A stretch of 64,000 bases of DNA from Haematococcus lacustris (lineage: Eukaryota > Chlorophyta > Chlorophyceae > Chlamydomonadales > Haematococcaceae), in assembly GCA_030144725.1 (NCBI GenBank), contig JASKMD010000015.1:7517835-7581834 (forward strand). The letters are read 5' to 3'. The notes beneath the pieces are model-generated. The model did no database searches and was not told the DNA's origin. It saw only the letters and a program-made list of their open reading frames with translations. Below are positions 21,500 through 30,655 of the stretch, in pieces (position 1 is the first letter of the stretch; each line of letters starts with the position of its first letter). The position numbers were made by a program, and so were the translations under genes.

Positions 21500-22870
21500 C
21501 TGGGTTTATTTCTCGCTCAGGTAGCGGACTGGTGATCGAAGCACATCAGGATGTTCAGAGGGCTCACTGAGCTACACGGAATGGGTGTCCCGAGCTTCAA
21601 TGACTGTGCACATGATGCCCAACCTAGGCGTGAACCTGGCCTACATTTTGTGGGCAGATATCACCATGCACGCCTCCTTCACCCTCGAGCTTCTTGACAT
21701 CGCCGTGATGTAGCTAATAAAGTCATGGTATGCCCGCGCGCATTGTGCTGCGACGGCCGCAATCGCGAGTATTGAACCTGAGAAGCTGAAATGCCCGTCT
21801 AAACGCACCCATACCACTGCTGATGCCCCACTTATAGGACAACAGCACACATCTTAGCATCGATTAGCTCACACTTGTTTTTTACGTCGCACGCGCTCTC
21901 ATGCGAGAGACGGAGCGGCTCTATACTCTAGCGGTACAGAAAACACCCATAACGCTTGACTACAATAGCCAACAGTTGACTATGTGGCCAGGTTGTCAAA
22001 GTGACCGCGGGACTTGTCATACTGTAGCCTTTTCTGCGGGTTCCGCTGTTCACGTCCTTTGTTCGTTGTAGCGAGAGCATGTGTGCAGGTACGCAGCCTT
22101 CGTTGTGTTGTGTTGTGAAATTTCGGACATCACTACCGAGGCATGTGCTTCGATCCACGGTGCTCAAACTTGCCGTGTAACAACTTGCCGTGTAACAACA
22201 CTTCATGGCAAAACAAGGCATCTACACTCCATAGGTGGGCACCACGCCCTGCTACACCTCTTGACACCACCTCATACCCCATGCCATGCACAACCATGCA
22301 CCCCCTTCACGCTTCCCTTGGCTATGCCCCCTAGCATAGAGTCACCAATAAGGGAGGGCCCCTAAGCAGCACCCCCTAGTCAAAGGATTGGGCCTGAGGA
22401 TGGGGCTGCTTTGGTACGCTGCTGAATGTGCTTCTCCACATAGCTTCGAAGATTAGCCAACCGGGTTTTTTGGGCTGGCCGTTGCTTGGGTGGGATCTTG
22501 TAGAAGTTGATGTAGCCCCACAATTGTGTCACAGTGAATGTCGCAGCTTGCTCAACCGTGGTAGCACTGTAGTCAGCTCCTCGAGGATGCTTGCTGCTGA
22601 CTGCTCTCAATTGACCAAGGCAGGCGGCGGTGCCGATGTTCAACACCAACTGCTTGTTTCCACCCACCATGCGAGACTCCACTCGCGCCGATTAAGGCCG
22701 GAAGTCGCCTACGTCATTTCTTCCCGGGAGGCATACTGCAGATAGCCCCAGGAAAGGCCGACTCATCGCCGTTGTAATCATCGAAAAACTCAAAGTTGCT
22801 GCGATGTTATAACTATTTGAAAAGTTACCTAACCCTGTACCGGATCCTACCGACCCTGTACAGGGTCCTG
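21500..22870. other. Unrecognised intergenic sequence
   Basis: The only sizeable frames are on minus: 21850-21641 (69 codons) and 22682-22380 (100 codons, containing TVTQLWGYINFYKIPPKQRP). Neither matches a family I know and neither has clear splice neighbours. They may be transposon remnants. Confidence 0.3.
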
Positions 22871-22874
22871 GGCC

Positions 22875-23195
22875 ACAGGGTTCTGCCGCACGGCTACAGG
22901 GTCCTACGACATTTATTTACAGGGTCCTGCCGCACGGCTACAGGGTCCTACGACATTTATTTACAGGGTCCTGCCGCACGGCTACAGGGTCCTACGACAT
23001 TTATTTACAGGGTCCTGCCGCACGGCTACAGGGTCCTACGACATTTATTTACAGGGTCCTGCCGCACGGCTACAGGGTCCTACGACATTTATTTACAGGG
23101 TCCTGCCGCACGGCTACAGGGTCCTACGACATTTATTTACAGTGTCCTGCCGCACGGCTACAGGGTCCTACGACATTTATTTACAGGGTCCTGCC
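22875..23195. repeat. 44-base minisatellite, seven full units
   Basis: Units start at 22875, 22919, 22963, 23007, 23051, 23095 and 23139, with a partial eighth at 23183. Each unit carries two ACAGGGTCCT-type halves separated by GCCGCACGGCT and TACGACATTTATTT. Since 44 is not a multiple of three, a frame passes through three phases and still stays open for 155 codons (22796-23263). There are no unique spacers. Confidence 0.95.
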
Positions 23196-23331
23196 ACAAC
23201 GTATGCAACGACGCCCGAACACCTCGCAACACTACAACAAACGGCATGTATTGCTGGTGCTAAGCACATGCATTGATGCAAGGTGACAACACCACACAAC
23301 ACCACCACACAACATCACTAGAACAACAACA

Positions 23332-23831
23332 NNNNNNNNNNNNNNNNNNNNNNNNNNNNNNNNNNNNNNNNNNNNNNNNNNNNNNNNNNNNNNNNNNNNN
23401 NNNNNNNNNNNNNNNNNNNNNNNNNNNNNNNNNNNNNNNNNNNNNNNNNNNNNNNNNNNNNNNNNNNNNNNNNNNNNNNNNNNNNNNNNNNNNNNNNNNN
23501 NNNNNNNNNNNNNNNNNNNNNNNNNNNNNNNNNNNNNNNNNNNNNNNNNNNNNNNNNNNNNNNNNNNNNNNNNNNNNNNNNNNNNNNNNNNNNNNNNNNN
23601 NNNNNNNNNNNNNNNNNNNNNNNNNNNNNNNNNNNNNNNNNNNNNNNNNNNNNNNNNNNNNNNNNNNNNNNNNNNNNNNNNNNNNNNNNNNNNNNNNNNN
23701 NNNNNNNNNNNNNNNNNNNNNNNNNNNNNNNNNNNNNNNNNNNNNNNNNNNNNNNNNNNNNNNNNNNNNNNNNNNNNNNNNNNNNNNNNNNNNNNNNNNN
23801 NNNNNNNNNNNNNNNNNNNNNNNNNNNNNNN
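23332..23831. other. Assembly gap (500 N)
   Basis: Exactly 500 undetermined bases, so probably a scaffolding placeholder of unknown true size. It falls between the minisatellite region and the 3' end of OPR gene A. Any apparent frame across it is meaningless. Confidence 0.99.
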
Positions 23832-24041
23832 CAGGGTATCAGTGTCAGCAGTTGAACCACATCATAACTCACTTGGTGCCTGGCCTGCACGCTGTGATGG
23901 GAGCGCGCCTGCACTCTTGGCCTGGGCAGCTGGCAGGGGCAGTGCGCCCTGCTGCCTTGCCTGCTGCCCAGATGACACGCTGACTGCCTGCTGCTGCTGA
24001 GCTGCTGGTGTGGCTGCAGCTGGTGCCTCCACCTGGCCTGC

Positions 24042-26649
24042 TCAGTGTCGCCCCTCTGCCTGCAGCAGCTTCCGCCACGCCTTAGCCTCAGGCAGGCTGG
24101 CCCGCACCTGCTCATGCATGGAGGCTGCCCGCTCACTGTCACTGGCCAGCTTGTAAAAGACAGTTTTGTTCACCATGACCCCTGCATCAAAGTGGGTCAG
24201 CTGATGCAGCTTGGCATGAGCCACCACCCCTGACATGCTGCCTTCAATAAGGAAGTGAAGGCTTTGGTCCACTGATATGCCCCGGGTCAGCCCGAGCCCT
24301 CGCACCAACAGCTGAGTGCAGTGGGTACCATCCTGGCTAAGTGATGCCTGCTTCACATCCGCATGACCAGCAGCTGCCAGCGCTTGCACCAACTGGCTGC
24401 GGTCGCTCTTGAATACAGTTTGCAGCTTGAAAATCGTGTTTTTCTGGTAACTTTTCGCTCTGGCAAGCAGCTCTTGCAAGGCTGGTGATGCTTCCAGGGA
24501 GATCTGGCCCCCAGTGCAAGCATGCAGCCACTGACTGGCTGTGTACAGCTGATTGAGATTCTCCTCGACCCACAGCTCCTCACTATGTCCCCTTCTGCTG
24601 CACTCTCTCCACAGTGCTGCTGCCATGCTGTTCAGCTGCGGCTCACTGGCCAGCTGGCTGTGACCTGATGACACTGCCTGGTGGATGGACAGGGCAAGGA
24701 ACATGCTCCTGGCATACAGCAGGTTAGCAATGGCCTGGGCAGTGAAGGCTGTCAGGTCTGCCCTGGCCACCCCTGCTGCCAGGCTGCGCACTGAGCTGTC
24801 CAGGTAGCCAAGGCGGGCCAAGCCATATAGGCTGTTGGCCATCTCCTGGCTCGTCATTGTTCGCTGAGTCAGTACTGCCCGATCAGCCAGCTGACTGCAG
24901 ACCTCCTTGTCATTCCACAACATCATGCCCATTGAGTATAGGATGTTGCTGACAACTTGAGCATTGCAGTCAGCCACCAGCCTCATTCCTCTGATTGCAA
25001 ACTGGTCCAGCAGCTGCCTTGCCTCCTCCCTGCAGCCTGGCAGCTTGCTGGTAGCCCAGATCAGGTTGGCCCAGGCTTGAGGTTTAGCATCCCTCATGGC
25101 CTCACCCTGGCTGATGGCAGCTGTGACTGACTGCAGCAGGGGCTGGGCACTGCCTGTGTAGCCTGACTTGGCCATGGCCCACAGTGTCATGCTGATGGCC
25201 TGGCTAGCAGCACCCCTTGCTAGCCTCTCAGGCAGCAGCTGCACTGCCTGGTCGCACAGCCAGGTCAGGTCTGGGCTGCTGCTGCACTGCATGCCAGCTG
25301 TGGCCAGGCCATGCAGCAGGTTGCTCCATTCACGCCAGCTGCCCTCCTCCATGGTCTCACTGCTGGCACTGTGGCTGGCAATGGCTGTGCAGGCTGAGGT
25401 GACAGCGGCTGCAGGGAGGTGGGGCTTGAGCTTGCCCAGGGACCAGGCTGCCTTGCTCAGCTGGCGAGCATCAAACTGCTGCAATGGTGGAGATGCAGGA
25501 GGGTTCCCAACCTTGCCAGACCCAGCCCCTCCAGCCATATGCTGCAGCAGGGCCATCACTGCATTGCACTGGGCTTGGGTCATGCGGGCTCTGCTGTTCT
25601 CTGACTGCCTGGCCCAGTCTGCAAAGCACCACAGCAGCTGTGCCGTCTGCTCTACCTGGCTGCTGCTGCTGAGGAAGGGCAGCTCCTCCACCGCTGACAC
25701 CAGCTGCTCGAGGTCCTGCTTAAGTCGGGGTGGCGGGTCATACTGGCGCAGGGCTGCAAGGCAGAGAGAGAAGGGCCAGGTCCTAAACCTTGTGTATTGC
25801 TAGCTAGGTTGGTGATAGGCAGCAGCTGGCAGTGGCTGTGCTGCCCCATGACAGCAGTGAACGCTGGCAGCTGGTGGGGCCAGCAGGCTGCATCACTCAC
25901 TGTGTGCTGACGCGCTGAGTGTCCGCGACGGGATGCTGGGCAGCCAGGGCAGCAGGCAGGGGCGCGGTGCAGGGCTGCGCAGGTGGCCACCCAGTTGATA
26001 TCCAGAGCCTATGCTATGCCCTGCTCGTGAGGGGACAGCAGCAGCAGGGAGGTGGGGCTTGAGCTTGCCCAGGGGCCAGGCTGCCTTGCTCAGCTGGCGA
26101 GCATCAAACTGCTGCAATGGTGCAGGAGGGTCCCCCGCCGTGCCTGCCCAAGGCTCCACAGCCATGCGCTGCAGCAGCTCCAACACTGAAATGCTCTTGA
26201 CCTTGGTCATGTGGGATCTGCTGTTCTCCGGCTGCCTGGCCCAGTCTGCAGAGCGCCACAGGAGCTGTGACGTCTGCTCCACCTTTTTGCTGATTTCAAG
26301 ATATGACAACTTCATCACAGCTATGATCAGCTCCCCCGTGTCCTGCTTGGGTCCGGGAGGCGGGTCAGACTGGCGCAGGGCTGCAAGTCAGAGAGGTAGG
26401 GGTTATGTATCCTTTTTGCCTCTCTCATGTGATGTGTTTACTTCGAGCAGCACTGATGAAGGCACCTGCTCCTGGCTAGGTTGCCGGGATGCATACGCTG
26501 CCCAGTAGGCTGCACCGCACACCTTGTGTTGGCGCGCTGGTTTTCCGCGACGGCAGGTCCGTCACCGTGAGGACAGCCGGTCTCAACCCCCAGCCGATGC
26601 TAAGCCAAGGTCGCAGCGAGCAGGTGAGCTCACGCAGAATCGAGCACAT
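24042..26649 (-). CDS. OPR gene A: in-frame chimera with two N-termini and a premature stop
   Basis: Three exons, 26649-26523, 26380-25901 and 25753-24042, join in matching phase (1, then 1) to give 772 residues. Exon 1 is a diverged presequence (MCSILRELTCSLRPWL). Exon 2 starts like the large OPR exon (KVEQTSQLLW, DWARQPENSR, FDARQLSKAAWPLGKL). After PAAAV it runs straight into the tail of a normal presequence exon (RSPAPRPCLLPWLPSIPSRT) with its usual donor. Exon 3 is a complete OPR body with the repeat cores AWANLIWATSKL, QEMANSLYGLARLGYL and QAIANLLYARSMFLAL. A TGA at 24042-24044 replaces the TGT codon found in other copies, removing an Ala/Gln-rich tail of about 60 residues, which is still readable below it to about 23875. 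OPR proteins bind organelle RNA; this one may be functional since only the low-complexity tail is lost. Confidence 0.75.
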
Positions 26650-27489
26650 GGCAGAAAGCGGCGTCGGGGGGCGGCTAAGAGGCAAGCGCTACGGAGTAGA
26701 TTCACGTGTACCGCATTGGCGAGTGGCTGCCTCGTTGCTGCGCAGCTTGCGACTAGTCGTAGCAGAGATGGTACGGGCGACACGTTCCCAAGGACGACAC
26801 GGTCACCCCAGGCGCCATGCACTGACCTTCTGATCAGGCGCCCCCAACATGGGGTTGGTAATATGCATGCGATTACTCCCTCAGTACTGCACCGTTTTCA
26901 ATAGCGTTTATCACATTGGCATTGGCGGTTTAGCCCGCGTTATCTGACCATCAGAGCTAGCCATTGGAGTCTTTGCTCGCGTACTGCCGCATGTGCCCGC
27001 GAACAAATCACATCGGCGAGACGGGTCTCCTTGGCACGGTGAGCCACATCCCTGTGACCCCATCTACCTAGCGTAGTGTGCTGGTTGTGCACATATGAAA
27101 TGTCCGGCCAACACCCAACGCAATGCCTGCCGGGCGTGCAGCGCATCTAGACGGGGTGGTTGAAGCATCACTTCATGTTCGCTCCTCGCCGAAGACATCA
27201 TTTGGGTCGGCGCACACCAAGGTATCACCGGCTTACACCACCCCTCCTCCACTGTGTCCTCCACTGTGTTGCACCCGCTGCACCTAGAGAAAAAGCGACA
27301 TGAAATGTTTGTTCTTGACCCGTTGGTGCATCTCTTGAAACAAATCGCACATCAAACAGCCCAGGCCTCTATCAGTTTGACGGTCTTGAAGTGACATCAT
27401 GTCCATTAGGCAGGTTTAAGGCCACGGCATGCAACGACCCACCATACCTGCCCCCCCCTTCACCCACCATTGCAGGAGCCCACCTCATT

Positions 27490-27770
27490 GAGCCTACCCA
27501 CCCCCTCCCAGCCCACCCCCTCCCAGCCCACACCCTCCCAGCCTACCCCTCCAGGCCCACACCCTCCCAGCCCACCCCCTCCTAGCCCCATCCCTCCCAG
27601 CCCATCCCCTCCCAGCCCACCCCCTCCCAGCCCACCCCCTCCCAGCCCACCCCCTCCTAGCCCTACCCCTCCCAGCCCATCCCCTCCTAGCCCACCCCTT
27701 CCCAGCCCACCCCCTCCCAGCCCACCCCCTCCCAGCCCACCCCCTCCTAGCCCTACCCCTCCCAGCCCTA
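27490..27770. repeat. 15-base CCCAGCCCACCCCCT minisatellite
   Basis: About 19 imperfect units encode Pro-Ser runs (PPSPPPPSP) on plus and lie directly before the ATG of the 432-codon gene. The frame is different from that gene, so a fusion would need splicing. It may be a leader or promoter-proximal repeat; the copy at 40807-42049 lacks it. Confidence 0.9.
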
Positions 27771-27779
27771 GCCACCACC

Positions 27780-29078
27780 ATGGGGGGTAAGAGGCTCAGC
27801 AAGAAGAAGCGTCAACAGCTGAAAGAGCTGCATGCCTCACCCAAGGCAGGGTTTAAGTGCAGCCCCAATGGCTTAAAAGCTCAGATTAACAAGGCAACAG
27901 ATGAGGTCTTGGAGTTACGGGCCCAGGTTGAGCAGCTCCACCAGCAACACAGTGATGCGGTGGCATACTTGCAGCAAGTGCGGGCAGACAAGGAGCAGCT
28001 ACAGGCAGCACAACAGGAGCTGCAGGGTGACAATGAGTCATTGGAGGAGCAGATTGAGGAGCGCACCCATGCAATCCAGCTGCTGCAGCGAGACAAGCGC
28101 CTGCTGTCCTATGAGCTACGCAACGTCCGCCGCTGCCGTCCAATCGCCCCCCGGCTCACCCGGCATCAGCAGCAGCTACTAAACATCCTGATGCGGCACC
28201 GGGTGTCACCAGAGGTGCTGCAGCGGTGTGCTGAGGGTGGCTATGGCAGGCTGGACACCCACGTCAACCCCACAGGCTGTGCATTCCAGCAGCCCAGCCT
28301 CACTGCTAACCCACCCGCACTGACAGCCAACTTCATTCCCACGCAAGTGGGGCGCCGTGGGAAGCCTGCGGCCAGAACAGCTGCATACCTCGCACAACAC
28401 TACCTCAGCACAGCCAGGCTGGTGTTGCAGACACAGGCCAGCAGCCGCAAGCTGGCCATGTGCAGAGAGCTGTTCGTGAATGAGCAGTGCCAGGTGCCCA
28501 ACCCGGTGGAGTCCTTGCTACAGCTGCTGAAGCATGGAGCTGGCCGCTTCATGGAGCTGCCTGCGCTCCTGGAGCATATGTCCCTACACACACATAGGTC
28601 CACCCTCAAAAACATAGATGTGCACGACTTCGCGCTTCAGTTGCCTAAGCTTCGCGCTGCGGTGCGGCTGCATGAGGTGGCTGCAGCCGAAGCCAGGGCA
28701 CCAGCCACAGCCGCACGCAAAGCCACAGCAGCTGCTTGCAGTGTGGGGGTGGTTGTGGTGAATGTGGGGGACCATGCAAGCCAGCAGCGGGTGGCAGCAG
28801 CAGCAACAACAGCAGGGTGCAGCAGAGTTGTGCCAGCTGGTGTGCCCCCACCACAGCCCCACCCACCCCCACAGCCACCCCCACAGCAGCCACCCCAGCA
28901 GCAAGGGCCGCCTGCATCACCTGATTTCGGCCACATGTATCAGTTAGCACTAGCTGCAATCGCCACCGAGGGGCAGGCTGCTATGGCGCAAGCGCCGACT
29001 CCTGGCTGCACGCTCCGCAAGCGTACCACACCTGCTGGGTTGGGGCAGCCCCAGACAGCTGCCAAGCGCAAGCGGTGA
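27780..29078 (+). CDS. Transposon-borne basic coiled-coil protein, 432 residues, unrecognised
   Basis: A single intronless frame with an ATG after ACCACC, a good start context. Residues 1-20 are highly basic (KRLSKKKRQQLK). About 35-115 form a coiled coil rich in Glu/Gln/Leu heptads (EVLELRAQVEQLHQQHSD). About 115-300 is a globular region with RLTRHQQQLLNILMRHRVSP and RELFVNEQCQVPNPVESLLQ. Then comes an Ala-rich helix, a Gln/Pro-rich linker, and a terminal KRKR that could be a nuclear signal. No catalytic triad is visible. It lies wholly inside the element 26834-29458, so a role in transposition, for example as an end-binding accessory protein or an unusual transposase, is inference. It is the longest intronless frame in the window outside the OPR genes. 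Confidence 0.75.
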   Translation: MGGKRLSKKKRQQLKELHASPKAGFKCSPNGLKAQINKATDEVLELRAQVEQLHQQHSDAVAYLQQVRADKEQLQAAQQELQGDNESLEEQIEERTHAIQLLQRDKRLLSYELRNVRRCRPIAPRLTRHQQQLLNILMRHRVSPEVLQRCAEGGYGRLDTHVNPTGCAFQQPSLTANPPALTANFIPTQVGRRGKPAARTAAYLAQHYLSTARLVLQTQASSRKLAMCRELFVNEQCQVPNPVESLLQLLKHGAGRFMELPALLEHMSLHTHRSTLKNIDVHDFALQLPKLRAAVRLHEVAAAEARAPATAARKATAAACSVGVVVVNVGDHASQQRVAAAATTAGCSRVVPAGVPPPQPHPPPQPPPQQPPQQQGPPASPDFGHMYQLALAAIATEGQAAMAQAPTPGCTLRKRTTPAGLGQPQTAAKRKR

Positions 29079-29580
29079 CACACGAGACATAGTTAGACAA
29101 AGGTTGAAGTGGCCACCTCTCCCAACCGCACCTGCCAACTGCCTCCGTGCCACATTCCCGCAACCGTTTTCCAATCTGACTGCTGCTGCCGACGCGCATA
29201 CTCATGTACAGCAGCCTAAGCGGCGCGGTCGGTCGTAGCGATGACTGCATGCTCCGCAACAGCTCAAATTTAAATCACTAACTTTGACGCTTTGCTGTGC
29301 ACGGCCTACCCAGTGTATAATTATATAAAGTGGGTGAAAGGTAGCTGGCTGGGTTAGCCACATTGTGAATCATCTAGCATAATATTTGGCGCAGTGAGTG
29401 CAAAGTTACAGCCGTCCTACTACCAGGGGTAGGTTTTCTGTTAGTTGGGGGCGCCCGACTTCTGATCATCTTTCTCATCTTTCCATGCACTAACGACCCT
29501 CCGCATGCACTTACTGGTTCTGTACATCTCCACTGCTTTGCACTATCATCGTCAGCTGACCAGAAGCCGGCACTGCCCAT

Positions 29581-30470
29581 GCGGCACCTGTGGCATGGGC
29601 TGCGTCACTAGCTTTGGCTGTCGGACATCACTGCGATGTAGCGTGATGCACTAGCTGTCTCTTAATGTTCCAGGTGCAGCGGTTAGGCTTAGGCTTTAAG
29701 TTAGGGTGAGGTTGGGGGTGAGGGTGCGAGGGAGACCACAGAGGCTGGGGGCCTGTGGCCATAGAAAGAGGAGCCAGCTCTACCCCCAGTGCGGGCCGCC
29801 TTCATGCTGCTGGTCTCATGGCGTTGGTGCACTGTGACATCGGTCAGTGGCACCACCATGCAGCGCCTCTTGCTGCAGCACAGCACACACGCCACCTCTT
29901 GGCTGATGAGTTGTTGCTGTTCACCACAACTGGTCCCACCTGGCAATGGCTGGCTGACTGCTGCACTGGCCGTTACAGGCAGTGGCGGTGGCACCCACAT
30001 GATGGCCGCTGTGGAAGTGGTCAAGACACTGATTCGTTGCCGACTCAGCTGAAGACAAGGACCCCTATGCCAAGACAAACCATTGTTACACCAGGTCTTG
30101 CATGTCAAACTCACAAGAAGGCTTCTCGTCTGACCTCTCACTGCCAGTGTGGCAATCCCATGTGCAGCATGTCACTGCAGCTGACGCACAAGAACACATG
30201 GTACGGGAGACTGTGCAGCAGCAGACGCCACAGTAGCTCACTTGTGCCTTGTGCCACAGTAGCTCACTTGTGCCACTTGTGTTGCTTATGTGCTCGCACT
30301 GCAGCTGCACCACAACTGAGCTACACCACTCGAATGACTGCAGCAAACGACCACCACACCCAACCACACCACGACCACACACAAACTGTAGCAACCCAGT
30401 TCATCCCTTTCAACGCACAATCAGGCCATTGCTGACATCAAGACAACTAATCAATCAACCATAAATAACC
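29581..30470. repeat. Dispersed segment copy 2 and unrecognised spacer
   Basis: 29581-29830 matches 1-250 and 54320-54560. A frame at 29789-30052 (CTVTSVSGTTMQRLLLQ) follows but I do not recognise it. 30230-30440 is CAC/ACCAC-rich. 30480-30650 is the spacer that precedes OPR 3' ends, also seen at 13550-13660. Confidence 0.5.
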
Positions 30471-30655
30471 ATGTGGCACACCATCAACATCGTAGCCATA
30501 GCCAAACCCGCCAACCCCCTCCCTCTCGTGCCTTGGCCGGCCCTAGTACAGCCCAGCCCAGACACATATCCAGGACAAACCAGGCCAACCAGCACTGAAC
30601 CACCCAGTCGCAGCTGCCCCTACTACCTTCACCTACTGCACCATCTACACATGAC

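Larger units (their letters stand above)
26834..29458. mobile_element. 2625-base transposon with 7-base target duplication, full-length copy
   Basis: The left end TCAGGCGCCCCCAAC is inverted at the right end as GTTGGGGGCGCCCGA. The flanks are the direct repeat CTTCTGA at 26827-26833 and 29459-29465. A shorter relative sits at 40807-42049. The flanking sequences joined without the element match an uninterrupted paralogous stretch around 54190-54340. Inside are a Pro-codon minisatellite, an intronless 432-codon gene, and on minus (about 27390-26940) decayed frames ending in QWLALMVR. No DDE transposase is recognisable. Seven-base duplications are not the norm for hAT (8), Mutator (9) or CACTA (2-3), so the superfamily is open. 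Confidence 0.85.

Noticed and set aside
22875..23195. CRISPR-like array
   Set aside because: Direct repeats are contiguous, with no unique spacers, in a eukaryotic genome.
22796..23263. 155-codon frame with repeated YRVLPHGYRVLRHLFTGS
   Set aside because: Explained fully by the 44-base minisatellite.
23273..24142. Long frames spanning the N region on both strands
   Set aside because: They read through undetermined bases and have no meaning; only the sequence from 23832 on was used.
24042..24400. RAP domain at the C-terminus of the OPR proteins
   Set aside because: Looked for because many OPR proteins have one; the conserved C-terminal segment (DGSMSGVVAH) does not show the RAP signature.
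27470..27790. Pro/Ser-rich frame of about 106 codons before the 432-codon gene
   Set aside because: It is a translated 15-base minisatellite; the opposite strand is equally open and the frame does not join the downstream gene.
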